From JBHJGU01 sp050331475 (GTDB lineage Bacteria > Pseudomonadota > Alphaproteobacteria > Caulobacterales > Maricaulaceae), in the NCBI GenBank assembly GCA_050331475.1, contig JBHJGU010000032.1, positions 5,144-69,143 on the forward strand: 64,000 bases of DNA, in the 5' to 3' direction. The position numbers and the translations under genes are program-made. The notes beneath the pieces were generated by a model that made no database searches, was not told where the DNA came from, and saw only the letters and a list, made by a program, of their open reading frames with translations. The stretch's first letter is position 1, and each line of letters opens with the position of its first letter. Positions 19,782 to 28,160 of this stretch are shown here, in pieces.

Positions 19782-20549
19782 ATGACCGAAGAAGAAGCCG
19801 CCATCAATTGGGCCGATGTGTCCGACGCGCGCCTGCGCACCATGCTCCAAGGCGCACACGATTACGAGACCGCTTGCGGTGGGCTCGACGCGATCGACGA
19901 GAATGTGGCGAGCGCGCTTCTAGGCGAGGCTGAGCAATTCTATGTTTGGGATCATTACCCCAAAGGCGATTCCATCGACAAAAAGACCCACGCCCAATTT
20001 TTCTACCACTGCCATGACGATGGCGGGGTGATCCATCGCGGCGTCAAGCTCGACGACGAACATGGCCATTTCCACACATTTGTGCGGGTCAAGGGCTTCC
20101 CAGACGACATTGGCGATCCGGTGGATATTCAAGTCGATAACCAACCGTTGGGCGACAAGGCGTTGGCTCACTTGATCGCGGTGAGCCTGGACGCGGCCGG
20201 CGAGCCGACCCGGCTGTTCACGGTCAACCGTTGGGTGACCGGGGAGACCTATTACGCCGCGAAGGACGTGATCCGGCTGCTTGACGTTTTCCAGTTGGCG
20301 CCGAAGGGCAAATGGGCCCTGCCGAACCAATGGGTCAGCGGGCTGGTCGCGCTTTACCGGCCGCTTGTGGAGTCCTTGGTGCGCGAGCGTGATGTGGAAG
20401 TATTCGCCTATCAAGCGCGCAGCGATAAAAATGTCTATAAGGACTTGGATTTAGAGGTGATCTCCGCGGCCCGTATCGTACCCGAGGGCTGGATCGCCAC
20501 CGTCCGCGCGGAGGCGGACCGTCGTGGGCTCGCTCCCGCCGCCGCTTAA
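19782..20549 (+). CDS. DUF6969-like conserved protein, histidine-rich
   Basis: The 255-residue cytoplasmic-looking protein shows the block FYVWDHYPKGDSIDKKTHAQ followed by FYHCHDD and HGHFHTFVRVKG (residues 45-105), a cluster of Asp and His that resembles the DUF6969 family and could bind a metal. The C-terminal half is less distinctive (AAKDVIRLLDVFQL and ESLVRERDVEVF). The function of the family is unknown to me. It is the first gene after the Cys-repeat peptide, about 180 bases on, same strand, with the terminator between. Its 3' end overlaps the convergent ASCH gene by four bases. Confidence 0.75.
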   Translation: MTEEEAAINWADVSDARLRTMLQGAHDYETACGGLDAIDENVASALLGEAEQFYVWDHYPKGDSIDKKTHAQFFYHCHDDGGVIHRGVKLDDEHGHFHTFVRVKGFPDDIGDPVDIQVDNQPLGDKALAHLIAVSLDAAGEPTRLFTVNRWVTGETYYAAKDVIRLLDVFQLAPKGKWALPNQWVSGLVALYRPLVESLVRERDVEVFAYQARSDKNVYKDLDLEVISAARIVPEGWIATVRAEADRRGLAPAAA

Positions 20550-21007
20550 GGCGCCGCCCTCCAAACCACCTGAAACCGTTCGAACACGGCGGGCTCAGCG
20601 TCTGTATAGGTGAAATTCAGGCGCGCTGCGACGCGCTCGAAGTACGCCCGGTGATCGGCGAGCCAGCTCGCCAGCGTGCGGTCGCCCTCACCCTCATCCC
20701 AGGCGAATGCAGCGTCAACGGCGCTCACGGGCGCGATGGCGACGTGGGTCGTCTCGACGACGCAAAGCGGTGCAGCGCGTCCGTACAGGATTAGAGACAG
20801 CGCGCCCGGTTGCGGCGGATCAAGCCCTCGAGCGGTATACTCGCGAACCAGCGCGCAGGTGGCTTGTTTGGTTCCCGCAAGAACCAAGGCCCCGAGTTCG
20901 TCGGCCAGCGCCGGGGTGTCGCCGAAACAATCGATCTCAAAGGGCGAACCGGTTCGGCCGGTGTTCGCAAGGAAGGCCGCCCAAGCGCGCGCTTGCTCAG
21001 GCGTCAT
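20546..21007 (-). CDS. ASCH-domain protein
   Basis: The 153-residue product has the ASCH (PUA-like, RNA-contact) pattern: an N-terminal FEIDCFGDTPALADELGALV, the conserved TKQATC loop (about residue 45) and CVVETTHVAIAPVSAVDAAFA, then the family signature DEGEGDRTLASWLADHRAYF. Such proteins are thought to bind RNA or modified nucleotides; the partner is unknown. ATG 21007 overlaps the stop of the gene upstream by four bases (ATGA), so they form an operon. Longer upstream frames are only overlap with that gene. Confidence 0.85.
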   Translation of the reverse strand: MTPEQARAWAAFLANTGRTGSPFEIDCFGDTPALADELGALVLAGTKQATCALVREYTARGLDPPQPGALSLILYGRAAPLCVVETTHVAIAPVSAVDAAFAWDEGEGDRTLASWLADHRAYFERVAARLNFTYTDAEPAVFERFQVVWRAAP

Positions 21008-21516
21008 CGCGTCTCTTCGTCGGGTTCGGATGCGCGGCCACCGTCGAGCACGCGCAGACGAGGGCGACGCGTGGGCGCGATCGGGCGCGGCGTTTCCGGA
21101 GCGACGTCTATCACGTCCTCGACAATTTCCAGCTCGGCGCCGCGCGGTGGCGGGCGTTTGCGGGACCAGCTCTTGCACTTAAGCCCATGGCTTGATCGGC
21201 GGGGCGCAGCCCCATGGGCTAGAGACTTTGGGCCTTTCCCGCGCGTCTTCCGGTCGATCTCTTTGAGTTTCTGCGCCTGAAGAGCGGAGAGCGGCTCGTT
21301 CAGCGCGCCCTTCTCAGGATCCGCGAAGGCGGAGCCGTGCGTCTCAAGCCGGGTCTCGACGCTATCGAGAAATTCCGCCTCCCACTCGGATAATTGACGG
21401 TCCGGGGTCGCCGCATCCGCACCGGTCTCCGGTTCGGTTTGCGCGGCAACGTCGCGAAGCTTGCGCAATTTGCGCAACGCCTTGGCGGTTTTTCGCGTAT
21501 CGACCTGGCGGGGCAT
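21004..21516 (-). CDS. Hypothetical protein, charged
   Basis: The 170-residue product is rich in Arg, Lys, Glu and Pro. The middle section SEWEAEFLDSVETRLETHGS and the following DPEKGALNEPLSALQAQKL look conserved, while the C-terminal third is disordered and basic. There is no signal or membrane segment. I cannot name it. ATG 21516 is preferred over a TTG at 21525. It lies downstream of gapR on the same strand and is coupled to the ASCH gene, so a nucleic-acid-related role is possible but not shown. Confidence 0.65.
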   Translation of the reverse strand: MPRQVDTRKTAKALRKLRKLRDVAAQTEPETGADAATPDRQLSEWEAEFLDSVETRLETHGSAFADPEKGALNEPLSALQAQKLKEIDRKTRGKGPKSLAHGAAPRRSSHGLKCKSWSRKRPPPRGAELEIVEDVIDVAPETPRPIAPTRRPRLRVLDGGRASEPDEETR

Positions 21517-21562
21517 GACGCTCAAGAGGGCTGCGCGTCGGACCCGAACGCCGACACCTTGT

Positions 21563-21847
21563 CTATATATCGCCGAGCGCGCTCAAGTACAAATCAAGAA
21601 CGGCTTCTTGCTCTTGCCGTTCCTGGCGATCCATTTTCCGCAGGCGGACGACTTGGCGCAGCACCTTAGCGTCAAAGCCCATGGCTTTGGCTTCGTCATA
21701 GACCGATTTGATGTCGGCGGTGACGTTGGCTTTGTCCTCCTCAAGGCGTTCAATACGCCCGACAAAGCTTTTAAGTTGCTCTCGCGCCGACGCGCCGAAC
21801 GCGTCTGCGCCCGCGTCGTCCACGGGAGGAGGGTCGGAAACAGCCAT
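21563..21847 (-). CDS. gapR: GapR-type nucleoid-associated protein (DUF2312)
   Basis: The 94-residue product carries the DUF2312 signature: [40 protein letters not shown] and [20 protein letters not shown], giving an antiparallel coiled-coil plus basic residues. In Caulobacter, GapR forms a clamp on overtwisted DNA and supports replication and chromosome segregation. The N-terminus is a short disordered Pro/Asp-rich segment. Same strand as the downstream charged protein and ASCH gene, about 46 bases apart. Confidence 0.92.
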   Translation of the reverse strand: MAVSDPPPVDDAGADAFGASAREQLKSFVGRIERLEEDKANVTADIKSVYDEAKAMGFDAKVLRQVVRLRKMDRQERQEQEAVLDLYLSALGDI

Positions 21848-21922
21848 AAACGCGCCTTGCCTTTATCATGCAGGGGGAGGCCGTCGCCCTTGTGGCGGGT
21901 CGGTCCTCAACGGCGCTCAGCT

Positions 21923-22369
21923 TTAGCCGATTGCTTCCGCGCGGGTCCAGATTTGCGATTTACAGAACACAGCCAAGCAGCCGACCACCCGCAAATTACT
22001 GTCATCAACCGGCGTTAGGCGCGAGCGATAGGTCTTGCCCGACCGTGGATCGTGGATGCGGCCTTCAATCCAACCGTCATCGCCTTCACGAAATTCCGAC
22101 AGAATCATTTCGCCCCGCCGAACAAGCCAGCCGCAAATCGAGCCGTCTTTGCAGGTCGCGATCCGGACCAAGCCCTCTTTGCCGGCCGTCCGCCAAACGC
22201 CGAAAATGCGCGAGCTCGCTGCAGACTCCTTTTGATCGCCGGTTTGAATATCCAACGGGCGTTCCGTGAGGGTCGTCTCAAGCGCGTCTTGGGCGCGCGC
22301 GGTTTCAGCGGTGAAGAACGCCACCGCAAACGCGATCACCGCAAAAAAGGCTGTCGCCTTGAAACCCAT
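21923..22369 (-). CDS. DUF2147-family exported protein
   Basis: The 148-residue product has a signal peptide (to about residue 25, TARAQ) and a beta-rich domain of the DUF2147 kind: GVWRTAGKEGLVRIATCKDG, then CGWLV and, near the end, GKTYRSRLTPVDDSNLRVVG and LAVFCKSQIWTRA. These periplasmic proteins have no settled function. Two cysteine pairs could form disulfides. ATG 22369 is chosen for the GGAG ribosome site eight bases upstream and the signal peptide; upstream sequence to 22501 in this frame does not look coding. Confidence 0.8.
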   Translation of the reverse strand: MGFKATAFFAVIAFAVAFFTAETARAQDALETTLTERPLDIQTGDQKESAASSRIFGVWRTAGKEGLVRIATCKDGSICGWLVRRGEMILSEFREGDDGWIEGRIHDPRSGKTYRSRLTPVDDSNLRVVGCLAVFCKSQIWTRAEAIG

Positions 22370-22540
22370 GGGTCGTCTCCAGCGTTTCCGCTTCGTCTCG
22401 AAACGCACGTAATCAGTAGCGCATTCCGGTTCCAGGCGGGATAACACCGGCGTGACGGTTTCCACCCCGATGCGTCGCGAAGTGTTGCGAAAAAAACCCA
22501 CTTCGTGTGCGGAATAAGGTGAGAATGCGGCTCTTTTAAG

Positions 22541-23143
22541 TTACAGCCGACGGTCCAACTCTCCCGCCAAGCGATCGGCCGCCGCCTGGGCGGGTTCGAA
22601 ATGGGGGTGGATCTCCAGCGCCTGTTTGTAGCTTTCATAGGCTGCGGCGGTTTCACCAAACCGTTCCAAAATCACCCCAACGCGGGTCAAGACCCTGAAA
22701 TCGCGGGGCTCCACAATCAGCGCGCGGTTTAAATCCTCCAACGCCGCGACCGGGTCGTCTGCCTCCAAAGCCAATTCCGCGCGCCGTCGGAACGCCTCGG
22801 CGAAGTCCGGCGCGAACCCAACCGCTTCGTCAAGTAGACGCCGGGCGAGTCCCAGATCGCGCGGGGGCTCCGCGGCCGCCGTCGCCGCTCGGTCAATCAA
22901 TAAATCCACCGTTGGGCTTTGCGAGGTCAGCCAAAACGCCAAAACGTCGTCGGCGATTGGATCGGCGGTTTCCGCATCGGGTGCGTCGGCCAGCCGCGCC
23001 AACAGGCGGTCCAAGCGATCTTCGCGGGTCTCCACCGCTTCGGCGGGCGCGATCGGCTCCAGATCGGTCACCTGCACGTCGTCTTGCGCATACGCTATGC
23101 TAGCGGCCAGGACGGTGAGTAAAGCGGTCAATTGTCGTCTCAT
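22541..23143 (-). CDS. Exported TPR-repeat protein
   Basis: The 200-residue product has a signal peptide (MRRQLTALLTVLAASIAYAQ) and several tetratricopeptide-like helix pairs, for example FAEAFRRRAELALEADDPVA, LEDLNRALIVEPRDFRVL and YESYKQALEIHPHFEPAQAA. This is a periplasmic scaffold for protein contacts, with the partner unknown. The start is ATG 23143; an ATG four codons upstream (23155) is possible. Upstream lies the HAD hydrolase gene on the same strand. Confidence 0.8.
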   Translation of the reverse strand: MRRQLTALLTVLAASIAYAQDDVQVTDLEPIAPAEAVETREDRLDRLLARLADAPDAETADPIADDVLAFWLTSQSPTVDLLIDRAATAAAEPPRDLGLARRLLDEAVGFAPDFAEAFRRRAELALEADDPVAALEDLNRALIVEPRDFRVLTRVGVILERFGETAAAYESYKQALEIHPHFEPAQAAADRLAGELDRRL

Positions 23144-23183
23144 GGGGCCGAGCATGGCGGCGAAATGCGTCGACGCCAAGCCG

Positions 23184-23804
23184 TCAGTCCAACAAATTGC
23201 GCGCACGCAGGGCCGCCTCAAGCGGTTCAGCGCCTTCGAACAACACCGCATCAAAACCCAGCGCCTGGGCCGCGGCGATATTATCGGCGTTGTCGTCGAT
23301 AAAGACGGTGTCCGCAGGCGCGGCCCCAATCCTTTGAGTGGTGATCTCAAAGATGCGCGGATGGGGTTTGATCACCCCCTCAACCCCGGAGACCACCACA
23401 TCGCGGAAGCGCGCGATGAAGGGAAAATCCTCCACCAGCCAGTCAAACACCTCCGCCGGCAAATTAGTGAGCGCGTAAAGCGGCACGTTGCGGGCTTCCA
23501 GCCGCTCCATCAGCCGCACCGAGCCCTCAATGGGGCCATCAAACATCGCCCGCCAGCCCGCGCGCCATTGCAGCACTTCGCCCGCAAAGTCTGGGCGTCG
23601 CGCGGCGCGACGCGCCATATTGGCGGCCATGGACACGCCGCGGTCATGTTGGGCGTGCCACGCCATCGGGCACACGTCGGTGAGAAATTCGTCTAACCGC
23701 GCCGGGTCCGAAATCAGCGTCTTGTAGAAATTCCTTGGGTCCCAACGCACCAGCGTGTTCCCCAGATCGAACACCACCGCGCGTTCGCGCGCCGGCGCTG
23801 TCAT
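23184..23804 (-). CDS. HAD-superfamily hydrolase (YihX-like subgroup)
   Basis: The 206-residue product shows the HAD motifs in order: I, VFDLGNTLVRWD, with the D-x-G-N form seen in YihX-type sugar phosphatases instead of DxDxT; II, PLYALTNLP; III, the lysine in GVIKPHPRIFEI; and IV, TVFIDDNADNI. A helical cap lies between I and II. It would act as a phosphatase or dehalogenase-like enzyme in the cytoplasm; the substrate is unknown. It starts just downstream of the rpmJ stop on the same strand. Confidence 0.88.
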   Translation of the reverse strand: MTAPARERAVVFDLGNTLVRWDPRNFYKTLISDPARLDEFLTDVCPMAWHAQHDRGVSMAANMARRAARRPDFAGEVLQWRAGWRAMFDGPIEGSVRLMERLEARNVPLYALTNLPAEVFDWLVEDFPFIARFRDVVVSGVEGVIKPHPRIFEITTQRIGAAPADTVFIDDNADNIAAAQALGFDAVLFEGAEPLEAALRARNLLD

Positions 23805-23825
23805 CGGCGGACCGCTTACCTGCCC

Positions 23826-23951
23826 TTAGCCCTGACGGGCTTTAAACCGAGGGTCAGTCTTATTAATGACGTAGACACGGCCTTTCCGGCGCACCACTTG
23901 GCAATCCTTGTGGCGCGATTTCAGCGATTTCAGAGAGCTGCGCACTTTCAT
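23826..23951 (-). CDS. rpmJ: Ribosomal protein bL36
   Basis: The 41-residue product reads [20 protein letters not shown] then [20 protein letters not shown], the C-minus form of bL36 with a single Cys, as is common in proteobacteria that carry this paralogue. It is a 50S subunit protein. The gene is too short for many gene finders but unambiguous. Convergent in spacing with the HAD gene downstream; divergent from yceI. Confidence 0.95.
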   Translation of the reverse strand: MKVRSSLKSLKSRHKDCQVVRRKGRVYVINKTDPRFKARQG

Positions 23952-24115
23952 GGCCGAAATCCAAGCTTTCGATCAAATCAACAACGTTTGGAGCCGCGTC
24001 GTCTAAGCCCCTCGTGCCGGGCTGTCAACCGCACTAGCTCGGCTCCGCCGCATTCGCGCCGTCCTGTTTCTGCTTTATATGAAAGCCAACACCGTGACAC
24101 GTAGGGAGATCCCCC

Positions 24116-24712
24116 ATGCGCCTTCTATTGATCGCTGCGATAACTGCGTTTTGCTCGCTGCCCGCTTGGGCGGGCCAGTGGACCCTCGATCCGTCGGTTT
24201 CCAGCCTCAGCTTTTCCTCCATCAAGGCTGGGGACGTGGGCGAGGCGCACCGATTCACTGGGCTGACGGGGGATGTGACCGAAACCGGCGCCGCGCGGGT
24301 GACGATCGACTTGAACTCGGTGGAGACCGGGGTGGATATCCGCAATGAGCGCATGCGCGATTTCCTGTTCAACACCGCCAAATTTCCAAACGCTATCGTA
24401 ACCACCGATGTGGATCTCAGCCGGTTTGACGCGCTCGGTGTGGGCGAAAGCACCGCCATCGCGGCCACCGCGACGTTGGCTTTGGCCGGGCAAGAAACCC
24501 GCATCGACACGCCGTTAATGGTCACGCGCATCGGGTTGGACCGGGTCGCCGTTGAACCGCCGGAGCTGATCATCATCGACGCGCTGAGCTTGGGTCTTGC
24601 GGATGGGGTGAACAAGCTGCGCGAATTGGCGGGCCTGGATGCGATCAGTCTTGCCGTGCCGACCACGTTCCGTTTCGTTTTCGTCGAGACCGAAACGCGT
24701 GAGCAGATTTAG
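24116..24712 (+). CDS. YceI-family periplasmic protein
   Basis: The 198-residue product has a signal peptide ending AWAG near residue 19 and the YceI lipocalin-like barrel: WTLDPSVSSLSFSSIKAGDV, TIDLNSVETGVDIRNERMRD with the NxRD element, and FLFNTAKFPNAIV. Family members bind isoprenoid chains such as polyprenyl quinone precursors. It has a good GTAGGGAG ribosome site before ATG 24116 and overlaps the following transglycosylase start by 14 bases, so the two are coupled. Confidence 0.9.
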   Translation: MRLLLIAAITAFCSLPAWAGQWTLDPSVSSLSFSSIKAGDVGEAHRFTGLTGDVTETGAARVTIDLNSVETGVDIRNERMRDFLFNTAKFPNAIVTTDVDLSRFDALGVGESTAIAATATLALAGQETRIDTPLMVTRIGLDRVAVEPPELIIIDALSLGLADGVNKLRELAGLDAISLAVPTTFRFVFVETETREQI

Positions 24713-25916
24713 ACGCGCGGTCGGGGCGGTTTGCGCGGGGTTGGGCTTTGCGACCGCCGCCCTGGCTCAATCTGAGGGGAGCGATGCGCAGACCTTCGCC
24801 GAATGGCGCGAGGCCTTCGTCGGGCGCGCGGCGGACAAGGGCTATGCGCGGGACCGGGTTGCGGAGCTACTCGCGGGATTGACCCCGGACGATCGCGTCA
24901 TCCGGCTCGACGGTCAGCAGCCGGAGTTTATCCGCCCGATCTGGGATTATCTGGACATTGCGGTGTCCGAGGCCCGGGTCGCGGACGGCCGCGCCCGGTT
25001 TGAGACGCATCGTGATTTGTTGACCGCGATCGAAGTCGCCCACCAGGTCGACGCGGACATCCTCACCGCGATCTGGGGTCTGGAGAGCGCTTACGGCGCG
25101 ATTACCGGGGATTTTGACGTGGTCCGCTCCTTCGCCACCTTGGCCTATGATGGGCGGCGCCGTGCCTGGGCGGAAAGCGAATTGCTGACCATCCTCGACT
25201 TGTTGTCTGAGGGGGTCCTTACGCGCGGTGATCTCGTCGGCGGATGGGCGGGCGCGATGGGGCAGACGCAATTTCTGCCCTCCACCTTGGCTGCTCATGG
25301 GGTGGACTGGTCCGGGGACGGGCGGATCGATCTGCGCGGCGATGTGGGGGACGCTTTGGCCTCTGCTGCCCGCTATTTGCAGTCCTTGGGCTGGCGGACG
25401 GGCCTGGCACCTGCGGTCGAAGTGGCGTTGCCTTCCGGCTTCGATCTGAGCTTGGCCGAGCAAACGCCCCGTCCCCTGTCGGATTGGATCGCGCTGGGCC
25501 TTGCGCGCGCGCGCGCGGCCTGGCCCCATGCGCCAGCGCCGCAAACCGCCTCACTGATCCTGCCCGCGGGCGTCAACGGGCCGGCGTTCTTGCTGATGGA
25601 TAATTTTCGCGTGCTGCGCGGGTATAACAACGCCACCGCCTATGCTTTGGGCGTCAGCTTGCTCGCCGACGCGATCGCGCGCCGGCCCGGCGTCGCGGGC
25701 GTTTGGCCCGAGGGCGAACCTGCGCTCACTCCGGGCCGGGTTGTAGCGCTGCAAGAGGCGCTGGTGGCCCTGGGGTACGACCCCGGCGCGGCCGCTGGGG
25801 TGATCGGCCCAAACACGCGAAAAGCGGTGCGCGCCTACCAACGCGCGGTCGGCTTGCCCGCGGATGGGTTCGTCACCGTGAAGTTGATTGATCAAGCGGT
25901 GGCCGCGGCGGGGTGA
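24699..25916 (+). CDS. Lytic murein transglycosylase (MltB type) with peptidoglycan-binding domain
   Basis: The 405-residue product has a signal peptide ending ALAQ near residue 24, the catalytic domain with Glu in AIWGLESAYGAITGDFDVVR, the GAMGQTQFLPST segment and GDVGDALASAARYLQSLGW, all typical of MltB-type enzymes that cut glycan strands to 1,6-anhydro ends. The C-terminal 60 residues form a PG_binding_1 domain (LQEALVALGYDPGAAAGVIG and RKAVRAYQRAVGLPADG). The GTG start at 24699 gives the signal peptide; a start farther upstream would overlap yceI heavily. Confidence 0.9.
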   Translation: MSRFRRAVGAVCAGLGFATAALAQSEGSDAQTFAEWREAFVGRAADKGYARDRVAELLAGLTPDDRVIRLDGQQPEFIRPIWDYLDIAVSEARVADGRARFETHRDLLTAIEVAHQVDADILTAIWGLESAYGAITGDFDVVRSFATLAYDGRRRAWAESELLTILDLLSEGVLTRGDLVGGWAGAMGQTQFLPSTLAAHGVDWSGDGRIDLRGDVGDALASAARYLQSLGWRTGLAPAVEVALPSGFDLSLAEQTPRPLSDWIALGLARARAAWPHAPAPQTASLILPAGVNGPAFLLMDNFRVLRGYNNATAYALGVSLLADAIARRPGVAGVWPEGEPALTPGRVVALQEALVALGYDPGAAAGVIGPNTRKAVRAYQRAVGLPADGFVTVKLIDQAVAAAG

Positions 25917-25917
25917 A

Positions 25918-26769
25918 GTGACAGCCGCCTCCCCCTCGGTGTCGGTGATTGTGGCGACGTACAACCGGCCCGACGCCTTGGACTTAGTCGTGCGCAGCCT
26001 GATGGGCCAAACGGTTCCGCCGTTGGAAATCTTGATCGCTGATGACGGCTCCGCCGACGACACCCCCGCCCGGATTGCGGCTTTGGCGCAGGGCTCGCCG
26101 GTGCCCGTGCGCCACGTGCGCCAGGACGACGAGGGGTTCCGCCTCGCCCGGATTCGGAATCTCGCCGCGCAACAGGCCCGTGGCGATTATCTGATCTTTC
26201 TCGACGGCGATTGCATCACCTTACCCCGCTGGGTTGAAAAGCACGTCCAATGGGCCGAGCCCGGCTGGTTCACCGTCGGCCGGCGATGTTTTCTCTATGA
26301 GACGCCGACGCGCGCCATCCTGACCTGGAGCTGGCGGATCAACGCCTGGCCGCGGGCGATCTTGTTCGCGTTCGCTGTGTTCGGGGGCGCGACGCGACCC
26401 TTCCAATTGATCCCGCTCAATTTCGCGGAGGCGCGACGCAAGAACCGGCCCACAGAACCGAACAAGGCCCAAACCTGCAATTTCGGGGTCTGGCGCTCGG
26501 ATTTTCTTGCCCTCGGCGGATTTGAGGAGGGGTATGCGGACTATGGCCTCGAGGACACGGATTTCGTGATCCGGCTGTTCCGCTATGGCGCGCGACGGAT
26601 CACCCTTGAGCACGCCGAGCCGGTTTTGCATTTGTGGCATCCGCGGCGTCCGATCGGGGCGGCCAACCGCGCGCGGCTGGATCGCCTGAAAGCCAGCGAT
26701 CGGGTTCGGGCCGAACGCTCCGTCCTGCTGGCCGATGTCGGTGCGCCCGACGCGGAGCCTGTGGTTTAG
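25918..26769 (+). CDS. Family 2 glycosyltransferase
   Basis: The 283-residue GT-A protein shows VSVIVATYNRPDALDLVV, the nucleotide-site ADDGSADDT, the metal motif LDGDC near residue 95, and a C-terminal galactosyltransferase-like block with GLEDTDFVIRLFRYGAR and a late HLWHP. It lacks transmembrane helices, so it likely acts in the cytoplasm on lipid-linked sugars or an envelope glycan. GTG 25918, two bases after the transglycosylase stop, is the natural coupled start. The 3' end overlaps the convergent transporter gene by four bases. Confidence 0.88.
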   Translation: MTAASPSVSVIVATYNRPDALDLVVRSLMGQTVPPLEILIADDGSADDTPARIAALAQGSPVPVRHVRQDDEGFRLARIRNLAAQQARGDYLIFLDGDCITLPRWVEKHVQWAEPGWFTVGRRCFLYETPTRAILTWSWRINAWPRAILFAFAVFGGATRPFQLIPLNFAEARRKNRPTEPNKAQTCNFGVWRSDFLALGGFEEGYADYGLEDTDFVIRLFRYGARRITLEHAEPVLHLWHPRRPIGAANRARLDRLKASDRVRAERSVLLADVGAPDAEPVV

Positions 26770-28085
26770 GGGCGATCGGGACCGGGCAGCGCTGTGGGGT
26801 CCGGGCGGCCCCGGGCTGCGGCGCGCGCCGCCCGAGGGCTAAGCGCGGCGTAAACTGTTGCGACCAACAGCGCGGCGCCGCAGGCCGCATAGGGCGCCCA
26901 GAGCGGGCCGGCCTGGTACCACACCAATGCCAACGGCGCGGTCATGAACCCGATGCCCGCGAGCCCCGCGATCAGCCCCGCTGCGCCGCCTTGTTCGTTG
27001 GGTTCGACGGCTAAAGACGCGCCGCTGGAGAAGCCCGGCCGGCTCAGCCCGAAGCCGAAGCTGGCGATCATGAAGGCGAAGACGACCCCGGAATAACTGC
27101 TCGCGGCGGCCATCATCAGGCTCGCCAAGCCCGTAGCCAATCCGCCCGCCACCATCAAATGTCGCGCGTCGAGCTTGAGCTTGGGCACGGCGACCAATTG
27201 GGCGGCCAATAACGCCAAAGCGCCGGCGCTTAAGGCGGGGCCAGCGAGTTCGGTGGCCGTACGCCCGCCCGCGCCGACCCGATCCATAATGTAAAAGTTT
27301 AAGCTCTGCAGATGCACCGCTTGAACGATCCAGGCGATCGCGCCCACCACCAGGAACGGGCGTAGGCGACGATCCCGTGCAAGCCCCCAACTCGACAGGC
27401 CCGGCCCGCCAATTTTCGATTGGGGCTCGGTGCGTTCGGGTAGCACCACCGCCACCATGACGACAGCCACCAGTAAGAGCCCGGCGATGACGAAGATCGG
27501 CGACGCCAGCCCAAACCCGTCCGCGATCCACGACGCCGCGCCGGGACCCAGCGCCGCGCCCAAGCTAAAGCCCGCCGTTAGGCCCGCAAGGGCGTCGATC
27601 CGGTGCTCCGGCGCCGTGCGGTCCGCCACATAGGCTTGGGCGGCGGGGTTTGTGGCGGAGCTGACCATGCCGAACACCGCACGCGCCAGCGCCAAGGTGA
27701 GAATCGCCCAGGCGACGCTTAAATGCCCGGCGAGCCCGGCGCTGAGCGCCAAGCCGAGCCCCAGCATGGAAATGACCGAGCCCGAGAGGCCCAGCATGAG
27801 GATCGGTTTGCGTCCCGCGCGATCGCTGATCCGGCCCCAAACCGGGCTCATCACGGTGTAGAACAGGGCGGAGACCGCATAGACCAGACCCACCGCCGCG
27901 TCCGGCGCTCCCATAATCCGCGAGGCGGAGGGGAGGACGGCGAACAACAGCGAATTGCCCATCCCCACCACCATCAGCGCCACAAACAGCACCCGAAACG
28001 CTGCGGCCCGCGCTGCCGGGGAGGAGGGGGCGCCGGCGCCAGGCCTTACGCGGCGGTTTAAGAAAAGTATCAAGGGGCGGTTCAC
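26766..28085 (-). CDS. Major facilitator superfamily transporter
   Basis: The 439-residue product has about 12 hydrophobic segments. After helix 2 it has the MFS signature SPVWGRISDRAGRKPILMLG (G-x3-D-R-x-G-R), and in the second half SFGFGLSRPGFSSGASLAV. It resembles drug-efflux-type MFS proteins; the substrate cannot be inferred. The GTG start at 28085 leaves a basic 30-residue N-terminal tail. Divergent from motA. Confidence 0.85.
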   Translation of the reverse strand: MNRPLILFLNRRVRPGAGAPSSPAARAAAFRVLFVALMVVGMGNSLLFAVLPSASRIMGAPDAAVGLVYAVSALFYTVMSPVWGRISDRAGRKPILMLGLSGSVISMLGLGLALSAGLAGHLSVAWAILTLALARAVFGMVSSATNPAAQAYVADRTAPEHRIDALAGLTAGFSLGAALGPGAASWIADGFGLASPIFVIAGLLLVAVVMVAVVLPERTEPQSKIGGPGLSSWGLARDRRLRPFLVVGAIAWIVQAVHLQSLNFYIMDRVGAGGRTATELAGPALSAGALALLAAQLVAVPKLKLDARHLMVAGGLATGLASLMMAAASSYSGVVFAFMIASFGFGLSRPGFSSGASLAVEPNEQGGAAGLIAGLAGIGFMTAPLALVWYQAGPLWAPYAACGAALLVATVYAALSPRAARAAARGRPDPTALPGPDRP

Positions 28086-28160
28086 CTGGGCGCATCCTAA
28101 ACGCGGCTTTAAGCAATCACCTCGATAGTCGCGTCAACACAAGGGCCCTCGGAGCGCGGC

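Noticed and set aside
19353..19859. Long overlapping frames on both strands across the Cys-repeat gene
   Set aside because: They are mirror products of the repeat (Ala-Thr-Leu and Ala-Ser-Val runs) without ribosome sites; only the plus frame with a signal peptide makes sense.
19359..20549. Bufferin-type copper peptide operon
   Set aside because: No MNIO (DUF692) or DUF2063 gene is near, and the peptide lacks the sparse Cys layout of bufferins.
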